DNA from: Hyphomicrobiales bacterium
GTDB lineage: Bacteria; Pseudomonadota; Alphaproteobacteria; Rhizobiales; Xanthobacteraceae
Direction: 5' to 3'
DNA: 64,000 nt
Assembly (NCBI GenBank): GCA_021732215.1
Contig: JAKFVL010000009.1
Coordinates: 62,001 to 126,000 of the forward strand
Shown: positions 28,453 to 37,392 of the stretch, piece after piece
Position numbering within the stretch: the stretch's first letter is position 1
Layout: each line of letters begins with the position of its first letter
Program-made: the position numbers and the translations under genes
Notes under the pieces: model-generated
What the model was told of the DNA's origin: nothing
The model's database searches: none
What the model saw: the letters and a program-made list of their open reading frames with translations, nothing else

Positions 28453-29088
28453 TCAGACCTTTCCGCGCCGGCCGGCAATCGCGGGACTGGAAATGGCATC
28501 AGGCGCAAAACCTTGCAGGAATAGCTCTACCGCCACGTCCGCGAATTCCTTGGGACCTATCCCGCCCTTCGGATCGTACCACGTATAAGTATAGTTGATG
28601 ATCCCGAACAGGATCATCGTGTAGATTTTCCTGGTCCGCTTGACGATCTTGCCTTCGGTATCAAGCCTGACCAAAAGATCGGTCACGATGTCGACCAGTT
28701 GCCGTTCCAGACTCTTGATCGCCTGTTGCTCGTCTTCGTTCAGGAACGACAGGTCGTGGATCAGGACGCGCTGCTCATGCGGCGACTTGGCGTTGACCTC
28801 GACGATGGCACGAATGACGTTTTGAAATTGCGTCATCGTGGAGCCACCGGCGACAACCGCAGCATTGACCCGTGCAATCATTTCACGGATGTGGGCATCC
28901 AGGATCGCGTACAGGATCGCTTCCTTGGAGTCGAAATAATGATAGAGCGCGCCGCGCGATAATTTGCAGGCATTGGCAAGGTCAGCGATCGAGGCGCGCA
29001 TATACCCCTGTTGCGAGAACAACATGGCTGCGTTGGTCAAAATACCAAGATGAATGCCGTCGTAATTCTCAGAGCGTGTTCGCGCCAT
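28453..29088 (-). CDS. TetR/AcrR-family regulator (CoA-catabolism island)
   Basis: A 211-residue regulator. The N-terminal HTH includes LFSQQGYMRASIADLANACK and LSRGALYHYFDSKEAIL. The C-terminal domain (LIHDLSFLNEDEQQAIKSLE, IINYTYTWYDPKGG) resembles TetR proteins that control acyl-CoA catabolism, often with CoA-ester ligands. It is divergent from the operon beginning at 29329. The operator-like sequence in that promoter recurs upstream of the Rieske oxygenase operon at 44131, so this protein is the best candidate regulator of both. Confidence 0.88.
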   Translation of the reverse strand: MARTRSENYDGIHLGILTNAAMLFSQQGYMRASIADLANACKLSRGALYHYFDSKEAILYAILDAHIREMIARVNAAVVAGGSTMTQFQNVIRAIVEVNAKSPHEQRVLIHDLSFLNEDEQQAIKSLERQLVDIVTDLLVRLDTEGKIVKRTRKIYTMILFGIINYTYTWYDPKGGIGPKEFADVAVELFLQGFAPDAISSPAIAGRRGKV

Positions 29089-29240
29089 CGGATTGTGCTC
29101 GTCTTACCATTCGGCGGGATCGCACGTGCGGCGTAGGCATAGCTGATTCAGCTTCCTTTTCAGAGAATGACTTTCGCCTCCAGCGGGCCGGATCGAATTT
29201 GCCCGAACTTTTCAGCTTCTGGATCATCGCAAAAAATTAT

Positions 29241-29269
29241 TTGAACGGCTAGTCGGATTATAATATAAA
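29241..29269 (+). promoter_or_regulatory. Promoter and operator for the oxidoreductase/Liv/ligase operon
   Basis: TTGAAC (29241-29246), a 17-base spacer and TATAAA (29264-29269) form a good sigma-70-type promoter 60 bases upstream of ATG 29329. Overlapping it, 29243-29258 read on the minus strand is ATCCGACTAGCCGTTC. That differs in only two central bases from 44131-44146 upstream of the Rieske oxygenase (ATCCGACTGACCGTTC). The overlap with the -35 suggests repression, probably by the TetR protein at 28453. Confidence 0.6.
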
Positions 29270-29328
29270 AGGTTTGAATTGGTCGAGATACCAGCACGGA
29301 TCAACCGGGCGGCACCTTGGGAGATGGA

Positions 29329-30642
29329 ATGTCGGCTGTGCGGGCAGATGCGGTAGTCATTGGCGCTGGCGCGGGCGGGCTTTGCGCCGCGGCGAGACTT
29401 TCCCATGCCGGACTGCACACCATCGTCGTGGACGACAAGGCGCGCATCGGCGGTCGCGCTTCGACTGAAGAGATCGAGGGTTTTGTCGTCAATATCGGCG
29501 CCATTGCGATTGAACTGGGCGGAGTGTTCGAAGAGACTTTCAAGACTGTCGGCGCGCCGCTCGATATTCGCACCCCCGAGCCCGCCAGTTCGTTCTTCAT
29601 CGACGGCAAGCTGATCGATGTTGGCCGCGGCGGCTGGTCGCTGCTGCTGGGTCAGCTCACAAAGCAGGCTTCCCGCATTCTCGAAAAATTCGCCGATGCG
29701 CGCTCGGGCAACCTGCCGGACGGGCGACAATCGACCGAAGACTGGCTCAAGACCTACACCAGCAACACATCGGTTCACGCCATCTTCCGCAACCTGTGCG
29801 CGGCGATCTTTGCCTGCAATGCCGCCGAACTGCCGGCGCGGGCGTTCCTGACATATTTCACCAGCAAGGGCGCATTCAAGCGGTTCGGTTTCTGCCCGCA
29901 AGGCACGATCGGCGTCTGGAACTCCCTCGCGACTGCCATCAAACGCAACGGCGATATCTGGCTTTCCACGCCAGCGGTAGAGATCCATTCGGCCGGCGGC
30001 CGCATCGAAGGCATCACCGTTATTCGCGACGGTCAAAAGATCCGGATCGAGACCGATCTTGTCATCAGCAATGCCGGTCCAAAGGCCACCGTCGCTCTTG
30101 GCGGCGAGGCAGCCTTCCCGCCCGATTATGTCGCACAGGTGCGCGATAAACTCCGACCCGCTGCCAACATCGTCATCAATATCGCCAGCCGTGAGCCGCT
30201 GATTGCCCATCCCGGGATCGTCACGTTCGGCAAGACCCGCCGCCTTTGCAATATGGCGAACCTCACCGCGACCTGTCCCGAACTCGCCCCACCCGGCTGG
30301 CATCTTTATGTCGCTTATGCAGTTCCCATCCCGGCGCTCGGCGATTTCGACTCTGACGCCGAAGTCGAACTGGCGCTGATGGATTTACGCGAACAGTTTC
30401 CGAATTTCGCGCAAGCCAGGATTCTTTCGATCCGGGTGATGCGCGACGACTGGCCCGCCCAACGCAGTTGCGCGGGCTATGACCTGCCACGCGAGACGGG
30501 GATCGAAGGCCTGTGGTGCGTCGGCGACGCCGTCAAACAGTATGGCAACGGCGGAACGCAGGCCTGTGCCGAGACCGCAAAACTCATCACCGACGCCATC
30601 CTCGCCGAACGCACCCGTCTTCCTCAAGCAAACCGGGTTTGA
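29329..30642 (+). CDS. FAD-dependent oxidoreductase, phytoene-desaturase-like amine-oxidase fold
   Basis: A 437-residue flavoprotein with an N-terminal dinucleotide motif, VIGAGAGGLCAAARL, followed by GGRASTEE, and a C-terminal FAD motif GLWCVGDAVKQYGNGGTQAC. The fold resembles phytoene desaturase and related ring or alkyl desaturases. The expected reaction is FAD-linked desaturation or oxidation, possibly aromatising an alicyclic compound. ATG 29329 is chosen for GGGAG five bases upstream; a TTG at 29317 would precede it. It is the first gene of the operon, two bases before the next start. Confidence 0.8.
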   Translation: MSAVRADAVVIGAGAGGLCAAARLSHAGLHTIVVDDKARIGGRASTEEIEGFVVNIGAIAIELGGVFEETFKTVGAPLDIRTPEPASSFFIDGKLIDVGRGGWSLLLGQLTKQASRILEKFADARSGNLPDGRQSTEDWLKTYTSNTSVHAIFRNLCAAIFACNAAELPARAFLTYFTSKGAFKRFGFCPQGTIGVWNSLATAIKRNGDIWLSTPAVEIHSAGGRIEGITVIRDGQKIRIETDLVISNAGPKATVALGGEAAFPPDYVAQVRDKLRPAANIVINIASREPLIAHPGIVTFGKTRRLCNMANLTATCPELAPPGWHLYVAYAVPIPALGDFDSDAEVELALMDLREQFPNFAQARILSIRVMRDDWPAQRSCAGYDLPRETGIEGLWCVGDAVKQYGNGGTQACAETAKLITDAILAERTRLPQANRV

Positions 30643-30644
30643 GG

Positions 30645-31493
30645 ATGACAATAGCGACGCAGGCGGGAACGGAGAGCGCGCAGGTCGCGCCCGGGCCGCC
30701 GTGCCTGCTCGAATTCCGCAACATCCGTATCGTCTACGACAACGCAATCGAAGCTGTCCGCGACGTCAGCATCGCGATTCCCGAAGGCGGGATCATCGCA
30801 TTGCTTGGCTCCAACGGCGCCGGCAAGTCCACACTGTTGAAGGCGATGTCCGGCATTCTCTACACCGAGCAAGGCGTGATCGAGAACGGCACGATCCGCT
30901 TCCGCGATCAGGAAGTACAAGAGCTTGCGCCTGATGAACTGGTACGGCGAGGCATCGTGCAGGTTCCGGAGGGCCGGCGTGTGTTTCCGGCGCTGACCAT
31001 CGACGAGAATCTGCAAATGGGCGGCTATACCAAAACCGCTCCAGAAGCGCGCGAACGCCGCGAGAAAGTATTCGAGCTGTTCCCGCGTCTTTGCGAGCGC
31101 CGTGACCAGATCGCCGGTTACTTGTCCGGCGGCGAACAGCAGATGCTCTCGATCGGCCGGGCGCTGATGACCGATCCGGTTTTGCTGGCGCTCGACGAAC
31201 CCTCGCTCGGGCTGGCGCCGCTGATCATCGATCGCATCTACGAGGTGATCGCGAAATTGCGCGACGAGATGAAGATGACGGTCCTGCTTGTCGAGCAGAA
31301 CGCGCAACGTGCACTTGATATCGCCGACTACGCCTACATCCTGGAAACTGGCCGCGTTGTGCTCGACGGCACAGCACAGAAGCTCGCTTCCAACGAAGAC
31401 GTGCAGGAATTCTACCTCGGCGTTTCCGGCTCGGGTCGCAAGAGTCTGCGCGACGTCAAGCATTACAAGCGGCGCAAAAGGTGGCTTTCGTGA
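30645..31493 (+). CDS. LivF-type ABC transporter ATPase (second transporter)
   Basis: 282 residues, longer than usual LivF (about 235), with extra residues at both ends. Motifs: Walker A GSNGAGKSTLL, signature LSGGEQQML, Walker B LLALDEPS, and VPEGRRVFPALTIDENL typical of LivF. ATG 30645 has GAGG immediately upstream, spaced tightly to the stop of the oxidoreductase. It overlaps the next ATPase gene by four bases. It is part of the transporter encoded by 30645-37324. Confidence 0.88.
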   Translation: MTIATQAGTESAQVAPGPPCLLEFRNIRIVYDNAIEAVRDVSIAIPEGGIIALLGSNGAGKSTLLKAMSGILYTEQGVIENGTIRFRDQEVQELAPDELVRRGIVQVPEGRRVFPALTIDENLQMGGYTKTAPEARERREKVFELFPRLCERRDQIAGYLSGGEQQMLSIGRALMTDPVLLALDEPSLGLAPLIIDRIYEVIAKLRDEMKMTVLLVEQNAQRALDIADYAYILETGRVVLDGTAQKLASNEDVQEFYLGVSGSGRKSLRDVKHYKRRKRWLS

Positions 31494-32284
31494 CCCCCCT
31501 GCTCACGGTCGAGAACGTCAGCAAGAGCTTCGGCGGCCTCAAGGCCGTTTCCGGCGTCAGCCTCAATGTGACGCAGGGTGAAGTGTGCAGCGTCATCGGA
31601 CCCAACGGTGCCGGGAAGACCACGCTGTTCAACGTGATCAGTGGCGTGCTGCGGCCGACAGAAGGACGCATCCTGTTCAACGGTACCGACCTCGCCAGCG
31701 TTTCGTCCTCGCGCTTCGCCGCGATCGGCATCGGCCGAACCTTTCAGAACCTCGCGCTGTTCAAGCACGGCACAGCTGTTGAAAACATACTGACCGGCCG
31801 CCATACCCATCTGCGCTCCAGCGTGATCGATGCCGTACTTTACTTCGGCCGCACCCGCCGCGAGGAGATCGCAGCTCGCAAGCAGGTCGAGGAGATCATC
31901 GAATTCCTCGAAATCGAACACATCCGCGATGCGATCGTCGGTACGCTTTCATATGGCCAGCAGAAGCGCGTCGAACTGGCGCGCGCATTGGCCTGCGAAC
32001 CAAAACTGCTGCTGCTCGATGAAATGGTATCGGGCATGAATCAGGAAGAAACTGAAGACATCGCGCGATTCGTATTGGACATCAGGGATGAACTCGGCAT
32101 CACCGTTTTGATGATCGAGCACGAGATGCGAATCGTCATGGATATTTCCGACCGCGTTCACGTGCTGAATTTCGGCCGCAAGATCGCCGAAGGCACACCG
32201 GCGGAGGTCCGGCGCGATCCGGCTGTGGCAGAAGCCTACCTCGGCGGCAATCGCTCCGATGCGGGCGCGAAGGTAAGCGCGTGA
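31490..32284 (+). CDS. LivG-type ABC transporter ATPase (second transporter)
   Basis: 264 residues with Walker A GPNGAGKTTLFN, signature LSYGQQKRVELARAL and Walker B LLLLDEMVSGMN. It carries the LivG hallmark IGRTFQNLALF. The start is GTG 31490, overlapping the livF stop (GTGA), with AGGTGG six bases upstream. An alternative GTG at 31481 is part of that site. Its stop overlaps the start of the acyl-CoA ligase gene, so ligase and transporter are translationally coupled. Confidence 0.88.
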   Translation: MTPLLTVENVSKSFGGLKAVSGVSLNVTQGEVCSVIGPNGAGKTTLFNVISGVLRPTEGRILFNGTDLASVSSSRFAAIGIGRTFQNLALFKHGTAVENILTGRHTHLRSSVIDAVLYFGRTRREEIAARKQVEEIIEFLEIEHIRDAIVGTLSYGQQKRVELARALACEPKLLLLDEMVSGMNQEETEDIARFVLDIRDELGITVLMIEHEMRIVMDISDRVHVLNFGRKIAEGTPAEVRRDPAVAEAYLGGNRSDAGAKVSA

Positions 32285-34215
32285 TGGCGACGCTCGATAC
32301 CCTGCAAACGGCGCCACCGTCACTGTCCGCCGATCCGGCGCACACCACCGCTACGCGCGGCGTCACCTCCCTGCGGGAGGCGCTTCGGGATGCCTCCATC
32401 ACCATGCCTCAACTGCTTCGCCAGCGCGCCGCCTTGCACGGCGACGGTCTCGCGCTGCGAGAGAAGGATTTTGGTATCTGGAATCCCTATTCCTGGAACC
32501 ATTACTACGAGACGGCGCGCACTTTCGCACTTGGCCTGCTCTCGCTCGGCATCAAACCTGGCGATCGGGTCGCGATCGCAGGAGAGAATACGCCCGAGTG
32601 GTTCTATGCCGATCTCGGAATCCAGATGATCGGCGCCGTCGCCGTCGGGATCTATCCGACCAACCCATGGATGGAACTGCAGTACATCGTGCGGCACAGC
32701 GGCGCAAAGGTCGTCGTCACCGGCGATCAGGAGCAGACCGACAAGGTGCTCGACGCCATCGCCAACAACGATGGTCTACCGGCGCTGCAGGCGATCGTCT
32801 GCATCGACACCAAGGGCTTGCGGAACTATCGCCAGTCGCAACTGACGTCATTCGCAAGCCTGTGCGAACGCGGCAGAACCTATGCGCTGGAAAACCCGGA
32901 CGCCGAAGTCTCACTCGATCGACTGATCGCGCAAGGCACGCCCGACGACGTCTGCATCCTTGTCTATACGTCGGGCACCACGGGCCCGCCCAAGGGCGCA
33001 ATGCTTACCCATCGCAACCTGATATACGCGGCTTATGTGTATGCCGAGACGGTCAGCATTACCGACAAACCCTTTGAAGCCGTCAGCTACCTGCCACTGT
33101 GCCATGTGGCTGAACGCTGTTATGGCGAGGTGACGCATCTGGTGCTCGGCGGCACCGTCAGCTTTGCCGAGTCGATCGATACCGTGGCTCTCAACATCCG
33201 CGAGATTGCGCCGACGTTCTTCGTCGGCGTTCCCCGCATCTATGAAAAGCTGCAGCAAGGTTTTCTGTTCAAGCTCGGCGAGAGCGGCCCGCTGCGGCAG
33301 CGGTTCACCAAAGCCTGCTTTGCCTGGGGCCGCAAGCTGTCGGACCGCCGGCAGAACGGCACCGAGACCTGGTTGGACCGCATCGCCTACGCGGTGCTTT
33401 ACGTCGCGATGTTCCGCAGCATCCAGCGTCACCTCGGCTTCGCTCGCAGCCGGCATCGGCTTTGTGCCGGTGCATCGATTTCGCCGGAGACGCTGCGCTT
33501 TTTTGATATCGTCGGGCGGCCGGTATCTCAGGGCTATGGTCTCACCGAAAGCGGCGGCGTCGCCTTCATCCAGACCGCCAGCCATCATCGCATCGGCGGC
33601 TGCGGCCTGCCGCTGCGGCAAACCGAGTGGAAACTGGACAGCGACGGCGAGATCCTGCTGAAAAGCCCCGGTGTCTTCAAAGGTTACTTCCTCGACGAGA
33701 GCGCTTCAACCGCATCGCTCGAATCAAGCGGCTGGCTGCGCAGTGGCGACATTGTCGAGGTGCTCGATAATGGAGAGATCGCCGTGGTTGATCGCAAGAA
33801 AGCGATCATCATTACCGCGGGCGGCAAGAACATCGCGCCCTCGGAGATCGAGAACGCGCTGAAGGATTCCGAATTCATCAAGGAAGCCATCGTCGTGGGC
33901 GAGGCGCAAAAGTATCTCGGCGCCATCATTCAGGTCGATTACGATAATGCCGGGCGCTGGGCTCGCGACAGGGCCCTGCCCTACACCAACTATAAATCAC
34001 TGTCGCAGCTTCCTGATGTTCACGAGCTGATCGAGCGCATTGTCAACGAAACCAACAAGCGTTTCGCACGAGTTGAGAACGTCAGGCGCTTTGCAATCCT
34101 CGAGAAGGAGCTTGATCACGACGACGGCGAGCTGACCGCGACACAAAAGGTCCGCCGCGCCATGATCGAGAAGAAGTTCGCCCGAGAACTTGCCATCATC
34201 TACGGGAAGGACTGA
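32284..34215 (+). CDS. AMP-dependent acyl-CoA ligase embedded in the Liv operon
   Basis: A 643-residue member of the ANL adenylating family, of long-chain acyl-CoA synthetase length. Motifs: P-loop YTSGTTGPPKGAML, the A5 region GYGLTESGG, and the hinge plus A10-type region DRKKAIIITAGGKNIAPSEIE. It would convert the imported acid to its CoA thioester at the expense of ATP. The start is ATG 32284 (TGATG overlap with livG) or GTG 32281. Its place between ATPase and permease genes suggests that uptake is tied to CoA activation. The substrate could be an aromatic, alicyclic or medium-chain acid. Confidence 0.88.
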   Translation: MATLDTLQTAPPSLSADPAHTTATRGVTSLREALRDASITMPQLLRQRAALHGDGLALREKDFGIWNPYSWNHYYETARTFALGLLSLGIKPGDRVAIAGENTPEWFYADLGIQMIGAVAVGIYPTNPWMELQYIVRHSGAKVVVTGDQEQTDKVLDAIANNDGLPALQAIVCIDTKGLRNYRQSQLTSFASLCERGRTYALENPDAEVSLDRLIAQGTPDDVCILVYTSGTTGPPKGAMLTHRNLIYAAYVYAETVSITDKPFEAVSYLPLCHVAERCYGEVTHLVLGGTVSFAESIDTVALNIREIAPTFFVGVPRIYEKLQQGFLFKLGESGPLRQRFTKACFAWGRKLSDRRQNGTETWLDRIAYAVLYVAMFRSIQRHLGFARSRHRLCAGASISPETLRFFDIVGRPVSQGYGLTESGGVAFIQTASHHRIGGCGLPLRQTEWKLDSDGEILLKSPGVFKGYFLDESASTASLESSGWLRSGDIVEVLDNGEIAVVDRKKAIIITAGGKNIAPSEIENALKDSEFIKEAIVVGEAQKYLGAIIQVDYDNAGRWARDRALPYTNYKSLSQLPDVHELIERIVNETNKRFARVENVRRFAILEKELDHDDGELTATQKVRRAMIEKKFARELAIIYGKD

Positions 34216-35087
34216 TGGAGTATCTCGTCCAACTTGTGATCTCTGGCCTCGCGATCGGCGCCATTTACGGCCTGATCGCAATGGGCTTTGCGGTCATCTA
34301 CAAGTCAACCGGCCTGGTCAATTTCGCGCAGGGCGAAATGACCATGATCGTCGCTTATGTAGCCTGGACCATATCGACGTCGATCAGCGGAAACGTTTTC
34401 GTCGTGGCGTTTGGCGCTATTCTCGCCGCGATCCTGCTCGGACTGGTGATCGAGCGTATCGTTATCCGGCCGATGCTGGGGGAGCCGGTATTCGCCACCG
34501 TCATGGTGACCATCGGGCTTGCCGTCATCCTGCGCTCCTCGATCAATTTCATCTGGGACGCCTATCCGCACGGACTCGATCTGGGCGTCGGCCGCGATAT
34601 TATCCGTTTCGGCAATATCGGCGTGCGAACCGGGCAGATCGCCGTGATCGCGACACTGCTGTTTCTGCTCGCAGCGATCTGGGCCTTCTTCCGCTACAGC
34701 AAATTCGGCATCGCAATGCGCGCCGTCGCGGCCGATGACCGCACCGCACTGCTGATGGGGATCAGCGCCACCCGCGTCCACGCCATCGCCTGGGCGGCGT
34801 CATCCGTTATCGCCGGCATAGCGGGTGTGTTCTTCGCCATCTCCTACGATATTTCACCGGCCATGTTTCAACTCGGCCTCAAGGCGTTTCCGGCGACCAT
34901 CCTTGGCGGTCTGGATGCCATCCTGGGATCGGGGCTTGGCGGCCTCCTGATTGGCATCACTGAAAACCTGGCCGGCGGCTACCTCGGCTCCGGTATGAAA
35001 GAAGTCGCAGGTTTTGTCATGATCGTCGTTGTGCTGATGATCCGTCCGTTCGGCATCTTCGGCGAACGCGACATCGAGAGGGTCTAG
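34215..35087 (+). CDS. LivH-type ABC transporter permease (second transporter)
   Basis: A 290-residue polytopic permease with LivH signatures: GAIYGLIAMGFAVIYKSTG, LVNFAQGEMTM, the coupling loop FGIAMRAVAADDRTALLMG and FPATILGGLDAILGSGLGG. ATG 34215 overlaps the ligase stop (TGATG), and its stop is directly followed by the LivM start. It forms the membrane channel with the LivM homologue. Confidence 0.9.
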   Translation: MEYLVQLVISGLAIGAIYGLIAMGFAVIYKSTGLVNFAQGEMTMIVAYVAWTISTSISGNVFVVAFGAILAAILLGLVIERIVIRPMLGEPVFATVMVTIGLAVILRSSINFIWDAYPHGLDLGVGRDIIRFGNIGVRTGQIAVIATLLFLLAAIWAFFRYSKFGIAMRAVAADDRTALLMGISATRVHAIAWAASSVIAGIAGVFFAISYDISPAMFQLGLKAFPATILGGLDAILGSGLGGLLIGITENLAGGYLGSGMKEVAGFVMIVVVLMIRPFGIFGERDIERV

Positions 35088-36134
35088 ATGCGCAGCGGCG
35101 ATTTCAAGCAAAGCTACGGCGAACTTGTTGCGCTGACGGATTCGCGGCCGGTCTGGTTGTGGTCGGCAATCCTTGTCGTCGCACTGATCGCGGCTCCCTA
35201 CATGCTGAACTCCTACGCGCTGTCCTTCCTGATAATTATCCTGATCACCGGGGTCGGCGCGCTCGGGCTGAACATTCTGACCGGCTATACCGGCCTGATC
35301 TCGCTGGGCCATGTCGGATTTCTCGTTACAGGCGCGTATGCCTATGCTGTGACGGTTTCGAAATACGGCATGCCGCCGATCGTTGGCTTCCTGGCCGCCG
35401 GTATCGTGCCGGCGCTGGCGAGCCTTGTCGTCGGCGCACCGTCGCTGCGGCTGAAAGGCCTCTACCTCGCCATCACCACGTTGGCATTCTCGTTCATCAT
35501 CAATACCGTCATTCTGGAAGCGCGCACCCTGACCAACGGCGCGCGGGGTATTTCGGTGCAACGGCCAGAAATATTCGGCGTCAGCTTCGACAGCGACACG
35601 GCTTTCACCCATCTTTGTCTCGGCTTTGCGATCGTGACGCTGTTCGCCACCCTCAATATCAGGCGAAGCCGGGTCGGACGCGCCTTTGTCGCGATCCGTG
35701 ACAACGATATCGCAGCTCGCGTCATGGGCATCAATCTTCACGCCTACAAGCTCTTCGCCTTTGTCACCAGCGCGTTCATTACCGGCATTGCCGGTGCGCT
35801 GTACGGGATCTATCTCTCCTTCGTCAGTGTTGAGGGTTTTCCGTTCCTGCTGAGCATCGAAGCACTGGCGATCCTGATTGTCGGCGGACTGGGTTCGGCG
35901 CTTGGCGCCGTCCTGGGCACCATTCTGATCGTGCTTCTGCCCGAAGCCACCCGGTTCACTTTCAGCCTGTTCAGCGCGCAGATGGACGCGCTGTTCTCCA
36001 CCGGCGCGCAGGAACTGAAGAGTATGCTCTACGGTCTCGTCATCATTCTATTCCTGCGCTTCCAGCCTCGCGGCCTGGTTGGCGCATGGCACGACATCCG
36101 AAGGACGTGGGTAAACTGGCCGCTTCGTTACTGA
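35088..36134 (+). CDS. LivM-type ABC transporter permease (second transporter)
   Basis: A 348-residue membrane protein with LivM features: LNILTGYTGLISLGHVGFL, the LKGLYLAITTLAFSFI helix, the coupling loop RVGRAFVAIRDNDIAARVMG, and a C-terminal GLVIILFLRFQPRGLVG. It starts at the base after the livH stop (TAGATG). It is followed after 29 bases by the cognate binding-protein gene. Confidence 0.9.
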   Translation: MRSGDFKQSYGELVALTDSRPVWLWSAILVVALIAAPYMLNSYALSFLIIILITGVGALGLNILTGYTGLISLGHVGFLVTGAYAYAVTVSKYGMPPIVGFLAAGIVPALASLVVGAPSLRLKGLYLAITTLAFSFIINTVILEARTLTNGARGISVQRPEIFGVSFDSDTAFTHLCLGFAIVTLFATLNIRRSRVGRAFVAIRDNDIAARVMGINLHAYKLFAFVTSAFITGIAGALYGIYLSFVSVEGFPFLLSIEALAILIVGGLGSALGAVLGTILIVLLPEATRFTFSLFSAQMDALFSTGAQELKSMLYGLVIILFLRFQPRGLVGAWHDIRRTWVNWPLRY

Positions 36135-36163
36135 CCAAAAAAGGCAAACCAGAGGAGGGAACA

Positions 36164-37324
36164 ATGTTGAAATATCTGACAACCGTGTCGCTCTTGCTTG
36201 CAGGCGCGTACCTGACCGGCAGCCACGCCTTGGCCGCCGAGCAAGGACTGACCGACACCGAGATCGTGATCGGTGACGTCGAGCCCTTGACCGGTCCGCC
36301 CGCGCTGCTCGGCGTCGCCGCATCGATCGGTCACAAGATGGCAATTGCCGAGACCAACAACGCTGGCGGCATCAACGGACGCAAGATCAGGTACGTGCTC
36401 GAAGACGACGGCTATGTCACTGCGCGGACGATCCAGGGCGCGCGCAAGGTGATCGACGTCGACAAGGCATTCGCAATGCTGGGCATTTCCGGCTCCGGCC
36501 AGTCCATCGCAGTCATGCCAGTGCTGGAAAAGGCAGGCATTCCAACAGTGATCAATGTCGCTCCGGTCAAGTTCCTGTGGGAGCCTCCGCGCAAGAACGT
36601 CTTCGTGGTCGGTCAGTCCTACGAGGAAGGCATCATCCAGCTCGTCACCTATCTCGCCGAGAAGAACCCGGGAAAGAAGTGGGGACTGATCACGCAGGAT
36701 GACGACTATGGCATCACGGTCCGCGACGGCTTCGACACTGTGGTCAAGGCCAAGAAGCTCAACGTCGTCTACAGCGGCAACTACAAAAAGGGGCAGCAGG
36801 ACTTCTCATCGGACATGCTGCAGTTGAAACAGTCCGGAGCGGAGGTTTTCCTCGCGGGCGGCATCATCGGCGAGAATATTGCGATGATGAAAGAGCTGGA
36901 GAAACTCAACATCAAGCCGGTGGTCGGCATCTTCTGGCCCGGGCGGGTCGAGCCGGTGCTCAAGCTGATGGGGCCGCCGGCCGACGGCATCTATGCCGTG
37001 GACTATGTCGAACCGTTTGCCGGCCCTGCCGGAAAGGCATTTCTGGAAAAAGCGAAGGGCTTGCTTTCCGAAGGCGAGATGAAGGGCATCAATCGTTACA
37101 GCATGACGGGTTATGCTGCGGCAAAAGTATTGATCGCGGCAATCCAGCGCTGCGGCAAGGAGCCGACCTGGGCCTGCACCATCGCTGAACTGGAGAAGAC
37201 CAAGAACGTTGAAACCGGCGTGATGGCGCCGATCAGCTTCGGTCCGGGCATCAGGTTCTCTGATCAGAAACTGCATATCATGCAGGCCGAGTTCTCAACG
37301 CTGAGCTTCAAGCCAGTGAACTGA
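36164..37324 (+). CDS. LivK-type periplasmic substrate-binding protein (second transporter)
   Basis: A 386-residue binding protein with a Sec signal peptide (MLKYLTTVSLLLAGAYLTG, cleavage likely at ALAAEQ) and a type I periplasmic fold: IVIGDVEPLTGPPALLG, AETNNAGGINGRKIRYVLED, and KKWGLITQDDDYG. ATG 36164 has GAGGAGGG six bases upstream; frame upstream of this overlaps livM and is not coding. It should determine transporter specificity. It is the last gene of the plus-strand operon before a shared terminator. Confidence 0.9.
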   Translation: MLKYLTTVSLLLAGAYLTGSHALAAEQGLTDTEIVIGDVEPLTGPPALLGVAASIGHKMAIAETNNAGGINGRKIRYVLEDDGYVTARTIQGARKVIDVDKAFAMLGISGSGQSIAVMPVLEKAGIPTVINVAPVKFLWEPPRKNVFVVGQSYEEGIIQLVTYLAEKNPGKKWGLITQDDDYGITVRDGFDTVVKAKKLNVVYSGNYKKGQQDFSSDMLQLKQSGAEVFLAGGIIGENIAMMKELEKLNIKPVVGIFWPGRVEPVLKLMGPPADGIYAVDYVEPFAGPAGKAFLEKAKGLLSEGEMKGINRYSMTGYAAAKVLIAAIQRCGKEPTWACTIAELEKTKNVETGVMAPISFGPGIRFSDQKLHIMQAEFSTLSFKPVN

Positions 37325-37339
37325 GCATCAAGAAAGGCG

Positions 37340-37371
37340 ATCGAAGCCTGGCTCACAAGCCGGGCTTCGAT
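37340..37371. terminator. Bidirectional terminator hairpin between convergent operons
   Basis: The arms ATCGAAGCCTGGCT (37340-37353) and AGCCGGGCTTCGAT (37358-37371) pair over 14 positions with one G-U-type mismatch, around a 4-base loop. It sits between the binding-protein gene (+) and the NTF2-crotonase gene (-), which converge. There is no clear U-run on either side, so termination may be less efficient than in a canonical intrinsic terminator. Confidence 0.65.
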
Positions 37372-37392
37372 GCAGCTCTCGCCCATAGGATG

